Shown here: positions 1 to 13,044 of the stretch, in pieces | Layout of the letters: each line of letters opens with the position of its first letter | How positions within the stretch are numbered: position 1 is the stretch's first letter | From: Guyanagaster necrorhizus | Taxonomy: Eukaryota; Basidiomycota; Agaricomycetes; Agaricales; Physalacriaceae | Direction of reading: 5' to 3' | Assembly: GCF_019112545.1 (NCBI RefSeq) | Contig: NW_025064884.1 | Span: forward strand, 611,938 to 675,937 | DNA length: 64,000 nucleotides | The notes under the pieces: model-generated | Seen by the model: the letters and a program-made list of their open reading frames with translations, nothing else | What the model was told of the DNA's origin: nothing | Databases searched by the model: none | Translations under genes and position numbers: made by a program

Positions 1-22
1 AAAAGATGAAGTTGATCAGTGA
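1..22 (+). pseudogene. gag, last codons (element D)
   Basis: Only the final Gag residues (Lys-Asp-Glu-Val-Asp-Gln) and the TGA stop at 20-22 are visible. They align with the Gag ends of elements J and F. The pol frame begins at the overlapping GTG at 19-21, in the -1 frame. Confidence 0.7.
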
Positions 23-3000
23 GCAATTCCACTGGATTGGCCCAAAGACTTAGCAGGATGACCAATGCAGCCACAGAACAGACTAATAGTTCCTCTATAG
101 GTACAAATATGTCTAAACTATATATGCATTCAAATATACCCACTATTCTCACCACTATGCACTCTGTCAATAAATTGCTAAAAGACTAAACTCAACTATC
201 TATAGGCCAAACAGAGAGAGACCCCCACCCAATGGCTCAAACCATTTGACACTGAATGCACATGGTAAGCCATTAAAGAAGCACTAATGAAAGAAGTGGC
301 AAAGGCAGTACTCAAAAATTGGATACATAGAACCTGAGCCAAAGAAGTCATAGACAAAATGATCAAAGGAATAAAGAAGGTAGAATAGTATCAAGCCCTG
401 GAGTGGCTTGATGAAATTTGAGGACCTTGGCGATACATTCAATGAGCTAAGACATCAGGACAAGATCTAACCACTAAAGCTCAGATCAAGACTCTAACCA
501 ACTGAGCCACCCACTCTGTTGTCACTCCAATTGATAGTGGATGCACTAGAAGTTCAATAAAGTAGGCTTTCATTAACAAGCACCAACTACCAATCTGAGC
601 CATGGCAGCACTGATCTCTGTATATAATATCAATGGCACTAAGAACTAAGCTGGTTCAATTATAAAGTTCATCAAACTTAGACTAATAATCAGTGATCAC
701 TCTGAGCAAATCAATCTGGCTATCACTGATCTAGAAATCAAGGGAAGATTCCTAGAACATGACTGGCTAATCTGCTATAATCCACTCATCAACTGAAAAA
801 CTGGCTGAATCACTTTTGTATGCTGCAAGCGCCAGAAGATACCATTTGAATTGCCAGATAAAGACTCAGAGAACCAATAGGATAAGAAAATGGAAGATGG
901 AGAAACTATTCTCACAGTGGACATTCAATCAGCTCTCTACTTATATGCTATACACTATGCCAATGACTTGGTAGCAAAAGCAAATACACAGAAGAGAGAA
1001 AAGATATTTGAAGAGATAGTACTAGAGTGAGTATGGGATTACCAAGACTTATTCAACAAAGAGAGCTTTGATGAGTTACTGGACCAATCCACTTGGCTAT
1101 CATAAACAACAAGAGCTCAATAAGTTCTTAAAAGAGAACCTCTCTAGTGGACAAATCCAACTGTCAAAGTCACTGATGATATCACCATTCTTCTTTCTCA
1201 AAAAGAAGGATGAAAAGCTCTGGCCAGTCTAAGACTACCAGAAACTGAATGAGATGACAATCAAGAATTGCTATTCACTTTCTTTAATCTCAGAGCTGAT
1301 GGATAAGCTCAGAGGTGCTCAGTACTACATCAAGCTAGATGTTCAGTGAGGATACAATAATATGTGCATCAAGGAAGAAGACAAGTGAAAGACTATATTC
1401 TAAACTAATCAAAAGCTTTTCAAGCCTATAGTAATGTTTTTTGGCCTAACCAACTTGCCAGCTATCTTTCAGTGAATGATGAACAACATCTTCAAAGATC
1501 TAATCACTACTGAAAAGATAATCATCTATCTGGATGATATCCTCATCATGTCCAAAATGAAAGATGAATATTGACAACTAGTCTGACAGGTTTTAGTCTT
1601 TATGTGCCAGCACAAATTGTTTCTGAAGGCCAAGAAATGTGAGTTTAAAGTACTAAAAACAGAATACCTTAGAGTCATTATCAGTGAGAGGAGCATTTGC
1701 ATGGATCCAATAAAAGTTGTGAGAAGAGGAAGCTCCAATTCTTCTTAGGCTTCACTAACTTTTATCATTGGTTCATTCAGGACTACAGCAATGTAGTCTG
1801 CTCTATAATCCAACTCACTAGCAATGCTCTCTGGATTTGGAGACAGTCACAATAGGCTACTTTCAATGATCTAAAGTGATGGCTCACTGAAGATGTAGTA
1901 CTCATAATACTAACTCAGAATGAGAAATTTTGTGTTGAAGCCAACTCCAGTGAAGAAGCTATTGAGGCTGTACTTTTCCAGAAGCAAGATGAGAGATGGC
2001 AGTCAGTAGCTTTCCTCTCTAAAGTGCTTATGATAACCAAGCAAAACTATGAAATATACAACAAGAAATTGCTTGCTATTATACTTGTATTAAAAAAATG
2101 GTGGCATTATCTGATTGGTACAGTCCAGGCCTTCAAAGTATGGACTGATCATCAAAATTTGCAATATTTCTGACAACCACAAAAGCTAAACTGGTGATAA
2201 ACACAATAGGTAACTGAACTAACCTAGTACCAATATACACTATATCATAAAGTGGAAACAGCCAACAAAAATGCTGATCTCTTTAATCAACATATCAATC
2301 ACAACCAAGAAGCAGATAACAATAAGAGTGTCACATTACTCAAGCCCAAATACTTTTGAGCCATAATAATGCTGATGGAGGCAGAGATCCACAAACAGAT
2401 CAAGAGTGCAATGAGAGACACTAGTAAATGAGACCAGCATATGATCTCATCACTAAACTATAAATACAGAATGATAAAGGAGAAAGAACTAATCCACTAT
2501 AATGAATAAATCTATATTCTATGTGACCATAGACTTTATGATGAAATTATCATCACATGTCATAACCACATGATGGCAGAGCATTCAGAGATTGCCAAGA
2601 TGAAGGAGCTTGTGTTATGGGAATACTGGTGGCCTAAGATAGGTCAAGACATTGAACAATACATCAAGGGATGTGAGATCTGTCAACAAGGTAAATCAAC
2701 AATGCAGCCACATACTATATTACTTCACCCAAACAAGATTTTCAGTTCTCCATAGACTCATATATCTGTGGACATGATCATAGAGCTTCCAGAATGCAAT
2801 AGGTATAATACCATCATCATCATAGTTAATCACTTCTCTAAAGTCATCATTTCAATCACCTGCTCCACTGAATTAACCTCAAAAGAATGAGTGAGAATCT
2901 TATGCAATGAAGTATATGCCAAATATAGAATGCCACAAATAGTCCTCTCTAACAGGAGACCACAATTCATTTCTAAATTCTTAGATAATTTGTACCAACT

Positions 3001-3828
3001 CCTTAATATTCAATGCAATGCCTCTATGGCTTATTATCTCCAAACTGATGGACAAACTGAATAGGCCAACCAGGAGATTGAAAAATACCTCCACTTATTT
3101 ATCAATTACTGACAAGATGATTGAATAGAATAGCTCACACTAGCAGCCTTTCAATACAACAATCATGTCTATTCCACCACCAGCAAAACCCTGTTCTTTA
3201 TCAATCATGGCTGGCATCCTCATGTTGCCCACACTGAATGAGCACATATGACAACTCTTGCCTTATCCAACTTTGCCACTATCATAACAAAAATACATAA
3301 TAAAATATGCATCATGCTTGAAAAAGCAGCCACAGCAATAAAGAAACAATATGATAAATATTGTGCTGTAGTCTGTATCTATTCTATCAATGATAAAGTC
3401 TGGCTCAACACAACTAATCTCCACCTCCTATGACCAAAATAGAAACTGGCTAATAAACACATCAGCCTCTTTCCTATACTTGCTAAGATTAGCATATCTG
3501 CATATCAACTCTATCTTTCTGTTAATTAAAAGATCCACAACATCTTTAATGAAGCTCTCTTGACACCATTCATCACATCAGCCTTTCCTAACTAAGAATG
3601 TCTCCTTCCACCTCCATCTGACCTGATTGATGATGAGAAACATTACCAAATTAATCAGATCCTCAATCATAAACTACAAAAAGTGAAAGCTTATAGGAGA
3701 GAACTACAACCACAGTTAATTATCTGATCAGTTGGAAGGGCTACAGCCCTGAATCTAACCAGTGGGTTAATGAAAAATGAATGAACACCACTAATGCTAT
3801 ATGAGATTATGAATTATCCTTAAATTAA
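19..3828 (+). pseudogene. pol: pol polyprotein, decayed (element D): PR-RT-RNaseH-IN-chromodomain
   Basis: This is the Pol polyprotein of a chromovirus, which would mature Gag-Pol, copy the RNA and integrate the cDNA. Visible in order: the aspartic protease motif DSGCTRSS at about 533, the reverse transcriptase box YLDDIL at about 1525-1545, an RNase H block near 1930 where the first catalytic Asp reads Asn, the H2C2 zinc region around 2570-2690, integrase core blocks from 2760 to 3100, and a chromodomain ending at the TAA at 3826-3828. Many in-frame stops sit where relatives have Trp, Arg or Gln. An extra base near position 45 and a deletion of about 80 bases near 1085, compared with J and K, show indels as well as substitutions. 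It is not functional. Confidence 0.88.
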
Positions 3829-3845
3829 GCTATTGGGACAATAGT

Positions 3846-3861
3846 CTTAAGGAGGGAGTAA
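3846..3861 (+). other. Polypurine tract of element D
   Basis: The purine run aaggagggag sits directly before the 3' LTR, in the place where plus-strand DNA synthesis is primed. The same tract precedes the 3' LTRs of A, K and H. Confidence 0.75.
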
Positions 3862-4331
3862 TGTTATGATTTTCTCTATATCTATTTTCTTTTCATGAAT
3901 TTACCCCTATTTATGCTTAGTCAGAGCATCTAGGCCAGCATTTAGGACCATGAGAAAAGGCTTAGTCATCACAAACAAACTAATTCATCATTATCCTCCA
4001 ATGTAGCAACCAGCCCTCAATGATATACAATCAACCTTTTGTATACAGTAGTAATGCCCAAGAACAATAGACACAAGAACTTGGAAATACACAATAGGTA
4101 GTCTTAAAATTATCTTCATCATATACAGTATATAAGGAGGCTCACTGTTGCTCATAAATCTCCAGCTTTGAGCTAAAGTTTATTCATCCTTATTCTACTA
4201 TCAAGCTACTGCAAAGGCCTAGAAGCATCTGGTCAATAGAATACAATAAGTGAACTCTAGTGCAAAGGTTCAAATGCAAAACTATGCTAGTTTATCATAT
4301 ACTTCTGATTACATGCAGCTTGAGTATAACA
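3862..4331 (+). repeat. 3' LTR of element D (470 bp)
   Basis: It starts TGTTATGATTTT and ends TATAACA, a mutated form of the TTAACA end of the family. It carries a TATA-like segment and the agctttgagctaa sequence that would serve as self-primer in a 5' LTR. It belongs to the same broad family as the LTRs of A, J, K and I. Confidence 0.88.
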
Positions 4332-5276
4332 ATTGGTGCAGTGTATGGTGCAAAGATATATGGCCAGTTATATATTGACAGTAAGAATAGTCTCACTATT
4401 TTCCATCTCTTCATCCCACTGGTCCTCCAGATCTTCATCTGAGAGTTCAAATAGAATTTTTCAGCATTTGCAGCATGCAAAAGTAATTCATCTGGTCTTC
4501 CAATTGATCAGAGGATTGTGGTGAATCTGCCAATTGTGTCTTAAGAATATCTCCTTGGTTTCTAGATTGATGACTGTCAGGTTAATCTGTTCAGAGTGGT
4601 CTCCAATTGTCAGTCTTAATTTGATGAATTCAGTGATTGATCTTATCTGATTTTTTGTGCTGTCAGCATTGTACACAGAGATAGAGACTATGGTAGCTTG
4701 AGTGAAGAGCTGGTGCTTGTTGATAAAAGTCCAGTTTATTGAACTCCCAGTACATCTGCTGTTGATTAGAGTGACAACAGTGTGGATAGTCCAGTTAATC
4801 AGGATCTCAATTTGAGCTTTAGTGGTCAGATCTTGTCCTGGAGTCTTAGTTTGCTAAATGTATCATTGAGGCCTGTGAAGTTCATTAAGTCATTTCAGAG
4901 CTCAGCATCTTTCTGCTCTTTTCATCTCTTTGATCATCTCATCAATAACTTCTTTGGCTTGGATTTTGTGTATCCAGTTTTTGAGCATGGTCTTTGCTGT
5001 TTCTTCTATTGGCACTTCTTTAATGGCTCACCAGGTCCATTCAGTATTAAATAGCTTGAGCCATCTAATGGAGGTCTCTCCCCCTGTTCAGCCTGTAGGC
5101 AGTTGAGTTTTTTCTTTTGATAATTCATTGGCAGGATATGTGATAGTCAATGTGGATATATTCAGATGCATGCATAATTTAAACATATGTGTTCCTACAG
5201 AGAAGCTATTAGTCCATCCTGCAGCTTTATTGACTGTTCTGCTAAGTTCTTTGGCTAATCCAGTGGAATCACTCAC
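4332..5276 (-). pseudogene. pol: pol, N-terminal part (element B)
   Basis: The frame opens at a GTG at 5274-5276 overlapping the gag stop, as in the other copies. It covers the linker region and the protease, then is cut by element D shortly before the reverse transcriptase. The protease active-site Asp is changed to Asn (motif reads NSRCTGS), while the later Phe-Leu-x-His-x-Trp segment is recognisable near 4550. Several stops interrupt it. It is a dead fragment. Confidence 0.8.
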
Positions 5277-7344
5277 TGGTTAGCCCTTTCTTTTATCTCT
5301 TCAATCTTTGTTTCTGAGCCTAGTTTCTTGGCTTCCTTTTGTAGTTTCATGATCTGTGCTTGAATGTCTTCTTGTGTCCTCTTCTTCTGCAGGCAATTTT
5401 TTAACATGTGACTCTTCTGTCTACAATTAAAGCATTTCTCCTTCTTCTTTAGCTGGTCAATGTCTATTGGTTTGTCAGTCCTGATATAGGTTGTGCCAGT
5501 TCCAGACTTCTATATAGTGTAGAAGGGTGTCATGGAGTGACTGAGCTTGGATGAAGTGCTGGTTTTCCCATTGGAGAGTATGCTGAGCTTCTTGTTATTT
5601 TAGATCCTAGCATTAGCCATCTTTTGTCAAAGGTATTTCTTACTCATTTTAGTGACTCTGTCCTTTTATGCATTGTACCCTTTTAGAATGTTAGTTTCTA
5701 TATCAGAGATCATCTTTATATATGCCAGAGAAATGCTTATTTTGAGATATTCAACCATCCTTCCATCATTATCAGTGCTGTCTTAAACACTGACCAGTGT
5801 CTCTAATCATTCTAGTTCATCAAAATACTCACTTGCAATTTTATTGCTGATCATCCATAACTCTTTCATCTTATTTTTGTATACCTCTTAGATGGCTGGA
5901 TCAATAAACTTGTTGTATACCATCTGCTTAAAGACTGGCTACAAAGGGAATCAGTGATGTTGCCTGATAGAGGAGTAGAAGGAAGGAGAGATGAGTATCC
6001 ACCAATGCTTGGCCTTGCTTTTAAAGTATAAGACTATAAATACCACTTTATTCATGTCAGTTTCTAGATATATGATATACACCTCAAAGTATTATTCACA
6101 ATTGATTAAAAAGTGATCAATATTATTGGATGCCTCTTTAAAAGGGTGAGAGGTTCATAAGAGGTTGGGTTTACATTAGAGTATAGCAGCATTTGTTGAT
6201 AAGGCACCCATTGGATTCAGGTATTTGTCAAATGAGAGTCACTGCCATTCAGTTAGTGGTCTAGAGAAGGAGTGAAAGGAGTTGTTATTGGCAATGGGAC
6301 TCTCTTGTGAGGCAGTTTCTTTGTGTATAATTACTTTATTCCTGATAGTGAACTCTAGTTGGATGGCTTCAGGGTTATTCTTAATCAGGTCCTTTCTTAT
6401 TTCACTTCCTTTAGCTTTGTTGGATGATAGTTGTCTGCTAAGAAGATGGCTTCTTTTGCTGGTCCATAGATTTTAGAAGCTAGTAGTTTGGGTGGTCAGA
6501 CATGATCAGAGCCAGAAAAGCCAGATTACCATAGTTCAAACTGAGAGTGTTGAGTGCAAAAGATGGCTGAAGCTTGTTCAGCTGGAAGGTGCTATGTATA
6601 TGGCATGTTTCAGAGTTACTGATGGGATCCATGATATCAGCTTGATGTCATACTTGAAGGTATACTTTGGTAATTTGCTAAGTTGATCCTCTAAATGTCT
6701 CCTATTATAGGTATCAACCACATACTTTATAGCAGCATACCATAAGATTTTTCACTGTTCATAACTGTCTGATAAAATATACTTTTGTTCCAGAGATAAG
6801 ACTATCCAAACTTAGTCCTGCCATAAGAATGCTATACTGTCTTGGTATAGCTGATTGTACTCCTTTTCTTGTATGTGCTGAATCTCCTCTAGTAAGGCTT
6901 CTTCATCTATTTCTTTATTTGCATACCTCTCCAGATTCTTTCAATCAAGTGGTATGTCATCTCTCATATCATTCTCAATGCTTTTTTCATTGCTCTCATT
7001 CCCACTATTTCCTTTAAGGAAGCTGTCATGTGAGTCATAGATGAATAGCACTAGAGGTCTGATTGTTGCTGGTAAGCTGATCATTATTTTAGTTGCTGGG
7101 TCTGGCAACACTAGTTAGAGGAGGAGGTTAGAGGGTGGCTCTGAGATCAGAATCATACCAGTGGCCTCTATATGCTCTTGCCACCTCTAGGTCTTAGCTA
7201 TAGACACAGAAGTTGGCATAGAACTAGGAGTTGAGGAAGAGAGCTGCAACTCTTCCTTTCAGAAATCACTGGAATTCTCAGTCAGAGATGTGGACATTGA
7301 AAGAAACTCAAAGCTTATAGGCATCAAGAATGAAGTTGATATAT
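5273..7344 (-). pseudogene. gag: gag, C-terminal two thirds (element B)
   Basis: Reading right to left, this holds the acidic stretch, the capsid-like Retrotrans_gag region (about 5700-6150) and a CCHC-type zinc knuckle near 5415-5440 with its spacing kept but residues altered. The TGA stop is at 5273-5275. Stops and missing CpGs show heavy C-to-T/G-to-A decay. The N-terminal part of the same gene is found at 24032-25553, beyond A and around S2. Confidence 0.8.
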
Positions 7345-7801
7345 TGTTATGATTTTTTCTTCTTTTCCTCTTATAAACCCCTATTTATGCTTAGTCAAGA
7401 TATCAAGGACAAGCACTTAGGACCATAGAAGCAGCTTAGTCATCACAACAAAATCGACTTTGCCATAGTTCTCCAATGCTACTAACATCTAATAACAAAT
7501 GCACAATTGGCCTTTTATGTACAGTAATAATGCTTAAGGACAATAGGCAGCTAGGACAGAAAGATACATAATAAGTAAAAAGTATTAATAGTGAACCATA
7601 TACAGTATTTAAGAAAGCTTGCTCTCACTGATAACTCCAGCTTCAAGCTAAAGTTTATAACTACTATTCTATCTTGAGTCAATCTTTGATCTTGTGACAC
7701 ACTAAGCCAGATACACATCAGTGGACTCAGCTGATTCCTCAAAGTGTGAAAGGACATCTGTTTATCATGTGTATTAGTTCATGTGATGCTTAGGCCTAAT
7801 A
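7345..7801 (+). repeat. 5' LTR of element A (457 bp)
   Basis: It starts TGTTATGATTTT and ends CCTAATA, an altered TTAACA end. It contains a TATTTAAG box followed by agcttcaagctaa, the self-primer sequence. The segment just downstream (attagctcaaagct) is the matching primer-binding site, with mutations. The 3' partner at 23570-24026 has exactly the same length. Confidence 0.92.
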
Positions 7802-7857
7802 ATTAGCTCAAAGCTGCCTACTTCTCTTTTTCAAGCCCAATTGTGCTGAGAAACTGA

Positions 7858-10062
7858 ATGCCCCTCTCTAGTAATGACAACCCAAATTTTGACCATGAGT
7901 TCTTTGAACTCCTCTCTTCCATCATTGAAACATTGATCGGTTTATTGGTGATCATCCAGCTGTGCCAGGGATGCCATTCAATTACTGCCTGGGCTCTCAG
8001 ATATTATCAGGAATTTCAATGCATCCAGTATATACTCTGAAACACAACTCCCAACTTCCCACTCTATGATATCCCCACATCCCAGAGAACAATCTACCAG
8101 CCTCCAGAAGCTGGGCCTAGCAGCTTGCATTAGGAGGATGGTCAAAAAGAAGAGAGAGGACAGCACCTCTCTGAATCTGGAAACCAGAACTATAGCATCC
8201 CAAGAGGACACAGAATTATTATATCAGACCCTGCCCCAATTACAAAGATGAAGACATCTCAGAGGATTTCTTCCAGCAGTCCCCTTCTCTCTCTTCTGCC
8301 TTCCATACTCATAGAATTGCTGACCATGCCCAGGACTCTCTTGATGCTCCTTGGATGGCTCAACAATCCTGACCCCCAACTCCTCACAGCCAGTCTCACA
8401 GTATCTCTTCCTCCACCAGAACCAGCACCAGAGTGGAGTGGAGCCCTCTGGATCAGCCAGACAACAAGCAGAGATGATGAGAATGATGGAAAGAGACTGT
8501 ATGTCAGTACTTCCCAGCTTGAAACTTTACCATTTCCTTTAACTATGACAACATTATACAACAAGAAGAGCATAGGCAGTGAAATGACCCACAGCCAGTA
8601 TATGGTGAGCATGAGGACTGCCACATGGAAAAGGAGTTGCAGAGGAGGGTCACTGCCAAGTATGATAAGCAAAACAGAGACTTCTAGCAAAGGGTGGAGA
8701 GAGACCAGCTGGCTAAAGCTGATGTCTCTAACTGGTACAGACTCTGGCCAGATATTGCCAGTGTCCTCACACTAGTACAGGCTGATCCCTCTCTCTCCTC
8801 CTCAATTTTCAGAGAGCCTAGTACTATAAGGAGTAGAACCTTCAAGTACTGAGCAGACGGTACTCAAACCAGAAGAAATCAACATCCCCCAACACTGCAA
8901 TACCCCTTTTCCTGATGAACTCTCAGTGTCAACTCAGCATTCAGAAGTGATGAGTCCATCCTCAGACACTATGGACTTCAGATCTCTGACAATGCCTATA
9001 TCCTCATCCACACACTCTGAGGATTTCTCAGAAGTAGGGTCATTGGTCAGCTTATTAATGATGACTACCAACAAAACATCCACCTCTATCATAAGCAAGT
9101 GGAGGTGGCAAGAGCAACTGGCAGGAATAGGTATGACTCTGATATTAGCAGCCAGCTTATTGCCACCTATGACTATACACCAGATCCTGTAACTGCTGGG
9201 CAGAGTACTCAGCCAGGGATCCAGGACAATGATACAGCCAGAAGAGGTAGGGAGTTTTTATGATCTATCTGCTGCTTTTCTCCTCAAAGAGGAAGGGGAT
9301 GATGAGGAAACAGAGGAAGAGGAAACTGAGAGTAGTGATCCACCTCATCCTGGTGGAGTCCTTGGGTATGGTTTACAAGAAATGACAGATGAAGAAGAAT
9401 TAGAACAAGAGATCAAGAAGGCCAGGACATAAGAGTACCAGGAGTACTACCTGCAGAGGGTAAACTACTTATGGTGTGATGCTGTATGGATAGCATCTGA
9501 ACTAGAACAATTATATCTTTGTTCTACAACTGACCAGAGAACAGAAATCCTGAGACATGCAGCAACAGACTATGCCATGGTCTAATACAACTGAAGGCAC
9601 TCTGAAGACCAAGTCAGTAGGCCAATGGCATATCCAATGCTGATACCTATACAACCTATGCCACAAATGCTGTCCAGAAAATCAAAGCAAGCTGCATATA
9701 TAGCCCTGTCTATCCAAAGTATATTTTCATACTCTGATCCCTCCTCCAGCTCCATGGCAACCCAGCTTTCTTGATCCCAATTCCAGCCCAGAGAAATGCT
9801 GTCTAGCTACTGAAACTCATAGACTGGCAGAGGAAGCTGACTGATGAGAGTCTAGCCACCTCCTGATGAAGCAACTGAAAGCGGGAAGGAACCAATAAGA
9901 GATGATCCAGAGGTGGTCTGACTAGGATTCACCATTTGTGACAGTGTCATTGTTCAGGTGGATGAGCCACCACAAGGGAGTCCAGTGGCCAATGACAACT
10001 CACTTCATTCATTCCTGGGACCACCATATAAATGGCAATGACTGCCATTCAATGGTTGGCCC
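7858..10062 (+). pseudogene. gag: 5' coding region: ORF1 and N-terminal gag (element A)
   Basis: The ATG at 7858 opens 60 codons holding a hydrophobic segment (about residues 15-36) followed by Cys-Gln-Gly, matching the N-terminus of the I and K copies. A TGA at 8038 replaces an Arg codon. The same frame later gives a charged, Gln/Glu/Arg-rich region (about 8520-8720) and a motif like the Phe-Tyr-Arg-Asn-Phe block of K near 9090. A second frame, starting at the ATG at 8066, carries a Lys-rich motif and further on the acidic Gag stretch (9229-9432). The S1 insertion at 10063 then cuts gag. Confidence 0.75.
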
Positions 10063-10590
10063 TGTTAAGCCCAAACTCTATATAACTATCAACACGTGAT
10101 AATCAGTTTAGTACCTCACACTTCAGGTATGTCTGACTGAGTTCACTGATGTGTTAATAGAGGTGTGTGGTCAAGGCATTGCAAGTCACTCAAGATAGAA
10201 TGATGAAGAATAAACTTTAGCTTGAAGCTAGGGTATTACAGTGAGAGCTACACTACTTATATACTGTTTTGTTATCGATCTATAAATAAAAGTTCACAAA
10301 AGATATTGTCTGCTGTAGAGCTGTTTCCCCTATCATTGCTATGCTCTCTACAAAAGCTGTTGTCTTGCTGCAGAGCTGTGGTTGTTACACTGCAATTTGA
10401 TGACAAAAGAAGCATTGTCTCTTCTCTCACAGCACACAGCAGCGCGATAGGAGAGTGACTGACTGGGCTGCTGAGCTAAGCATTCCCATGGTCCTAAGTG
10501 CTGGCCTAAGCACTCTGACTAAGCAAGAATAGGGGTCATTTCTGAGGAAAAAGAGAAGAAAATAAGAGAAAAATAGAAAAAATTGTAACA
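10063..10590 (-). mobile_element. Solo LTR S1 (528 bp, H family)
   Basis: It starts TGTTAAGCCCAAAC and ends AATTGTAACA. It resembles the H LTRs in length and sequence and lies in the minus orientation. The duplication is GGCCC at 10058-10062 against GACCC at 10591-10595, one G-to-A change. Gag of element A reads straight across it. No internal element sequence remains, as expected after recombination between two LTRs. Confidence 0.93.
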
Positions 10591-10595
10591 GACCC

Positions 10596-11546
10596 AACCC
10601 AATGGAGGCCCTGCCTCATAACACTATGGTACTTCAATGTCATCCAGACCTCTTAAGGAAACCCCACCCCTTCAAAAGGGCCTCAGATGATATCGACTGA
10701 TTCCTGATCAATTGCAAACAGTACTTTGAAGTATACATTAGGTACTTAGAAACTGACATAAACAAAGTCACCTTTGCTGCCTCTTATCTCGAAAAAAAGA
10801 TGAAGACATGGTGGATTCTCATTTCCTCTAACTTCTGATCAAATACTCAGAGGCATTACTGATATCCCTCATGGCTGATGTTTAAACAAATGCTAAATAA
10901 CAAATTTATCAATCTAGCAATACAGAAAGTGCACAAACAGAAGATCAAGGAGTATAAGATGGGAGATAGGGTGGCAACAGACTACTTTGATGAGCTGGAG
11001 CAGCTCACCAAGCTAGCAGACATCCAAGAAGATATGGTCAACAGTGGCCAAATGGTTGAGGCCCTCAAATGAGGCATCCCCTTCTCATACATCATAATGA
11101 TCTCTGCTATTGGCATTAAGATGCTAATGCCAGTAGGGTATGACAAGTGAAAAGAACAAATCATTAAAATGTACAAGGAGTGACAAAGGCAGAAAGCAGA
11201 ATCATCGACTCTGCAAAAGTACTCTAAGAAATCGACCCCACCAACTCTGAACAAAGTATCAAAGACAACTGCCAAGAAACCACAAGGAGCCTCTTTGATC
11301 CCAACCTTCTACAAAACAGGAACCAGAATCATATATACAGGAGCAGGAAAACCAATGTACATAGACCACATGAAGAAGAAAGGCAAATGTTTCAATTGTG
11401 AACAAAAGGAGCATATGGCAAAAGACTGCCCAAAGAAGAAGAAAATCCAAGAAGACATCTGGACCCAAATTGCTGAACTACAAAAAGAGGACAAAGAATT
11501 GAGGAAGGAAACAAAGATCAAGGAAGTAAAAGACAAGGCCAGCTAG
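10596..11546 (+). pseudogene. gag: gag, capsid-like and zinc-knuckle part (element A)
   Basis: This continues A's gag after S1. The capsid-like block (about 10680-11200) matches K closely, including the Asp-Asp-Ile-Asp and Thr-Trp-Trp segments. A zinc knuckle of CX2CX4HX4C form, CFNCEQKEHMAKDC, lies at about 11390-11430 with all four ligands kept. Gag ends at the TAG at 11544-11546. Stops occur at former Trp, Arg and Glu/Gln positions. The product would package element RNA in virus-like particles. Confidence 0.85.
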
Positions 11547-13044
11547 TGAGCGATTTCACTAGACTGGCCAAAAGGACTCATAGTGTGCAAATTCCAGCCA
11601 CTAGTTGGACTGATAGTACCTCTGTAGATACTTCTATAAATATTTCTATCATGCATTCAAATATATCTGGTTATATCATGCCCACCAGAGAATCACATAA
11701 ACAAACTCAAGCACTTATAGGCTGAACAGGGGCAGAGAGCTCCAATGCCTGGCTCAAACTATTCGATACCGAATAGACTTGATGAGCCATCAAAAATACC
11801 AAAGATGAAGCAGCAGTGAGAGCAGTGCTCAAGAACTGGGTTCACCAAACCAGGGCCAAAGAAGTCATCAATGAAATAATAGACAAAATAAAGAAGGCAG
11901 AATGGTTTTGAGCCTTGGAGTGGCTTGATGAGTTACAAGAACCACAGAAATTCATTGAGCATACTAAGACAACCAAATGAGACTTAATCACCAAGGCTCA
12001 AATCAAAACCCTCACATCCCATTCCATCCATGCAGTAACCACTCTTATTGACAGTGGATGCACCGGAAGCTCTATCAATCATGCTTTTGTCGACAAGCAT
12101 AAGCTTCTGACCTGAGCCACAGCAGCTTCTATCCCAGTTTATAATACAGATGAGACAAAAAACCAAGCCAGCTCAATCACTGAATTTGTAGAGCTTAGAC
12201 TCACAATTGGAGATCATTTAGAACAAATCGACTTAGCAGTAATAGACCTTGATACCAAGGAAGTCTTCCTTGGACATGACTGGCTCATATGTTACAACCC
12301 ACTGATTAATTAGAAAACCAGATAAATTACATTTGTCCAATGCAAGTGCTGAAAAATCCTCTTCAAGCTGCCTGACAAAGATCCTGATAATCAGTGAGAC
12401 GAGAAAATAGAGGATAGAGAGACTATTCTGGCAGTTGACCTCCAGTAGGAGATACATGTTCAGGTGGTTCACTATGTGAATGATCTAGTTGCTAAGACCA
12501 ATGAGCAGAAGAAAGAGAGGATGTTTGAAGAGATGGTATCCGAGTGGACCTAAGACTATTAGGATCTATTCAAAAAGGAGAGCTTCAATGAACTCCTAGC
12601 ATCCAAGCCCTAGGATCATGCCATCAAACCCATTCTAAATGCCAATGCAAATCTCGACTGCAAAACCTACTTACTGAGAATTAATGAGCAACAGGAACTT
12701 GACAAGTTCCTTGATGAAAACTTGTCCAGCAGGAGGATTCAGCCTTCCAAATCTCCTATGGCATCACCATTCTTTTTCATCAAAAAGAAGGATGGCAAAT
12801 TTCAACTGGTCCAAGATTACTGGAAACTAAATGAGATAACTATCAAAAACTGATACCTCTTACTGCTCATCTCCGAGTTGATGGATAAGCTCTGAGGGGC
12901 AAAATACTATATAAAACTCAATGTCTGATGGGGATATAATAATGTTCACATTAAAGAAGAGGATGAATGGAAGGCCACATTTTGGACAAACAGAGGGCTA
13001 TTCAAGCCAACAGTCATGTTCTTCAGACTCACCAACTCTCCTGC
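11546..13044 (+). pseudogene. pol: pol, part 1 (element A)
   Basis: The pol frame opens at the GTG at 11546-11548, which overlaps the gag TAG, in the -1 frame. The protease motif Asp-Ser-Gly at 12050-12058 is intact. The reverse transcriptase begins near 12690 and is cut at 13044 by insertion of K, between the codons of the conserved Thr-Asn-Ser-Pro-Ala segment. Joined to 21142-23536 it totals 3,894 nt, exactly the length of K's pol, so no net indel has accumulated although there are numerous stops. Confidence 0.88.

Larger units (their letters stand above)
1..4331 (+). mobile_element. Element D: Ty3/gypsy chromovirus, 3' part (left end off window)
   Basis: The segment runs from the last codons of gag through a complete pol to a 3' LTR. 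Its left LTR and most of gag lie before position 1. It is inserted into minus-strand element B, whose pol resumes at 4332 inside the stretch between protease and reverse transcriptase. The base after the LTR begins attgg, the expected right-hand target duplication; the left copy is not visible. CpG is almost absent (I saw about one in the first 600 bases), so this is an old, heavily mutated copy. Confidence 0.9.
4332..7344 (-). mobile_element. Element B, central part (between inserted D and A)
   Basis: This minus-strand piece holds the C-terminal half of gag and the first part of pol. It is cut on the left by D and on the right by A. The reading continues at 24032 after A is removed; the 5-bp duplication TATAT at 7340-7344 and 24027-24031 proves the join. 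The rest of B's pol and its 3' LTR are off the left edge. Confidence 0.88.

Noticed and set aside
8259..8690. 143-codon minus-strand frame in element A
   Set aside because: Antisense to the ORF1/gag region; no family resemblance and no support from other copies.
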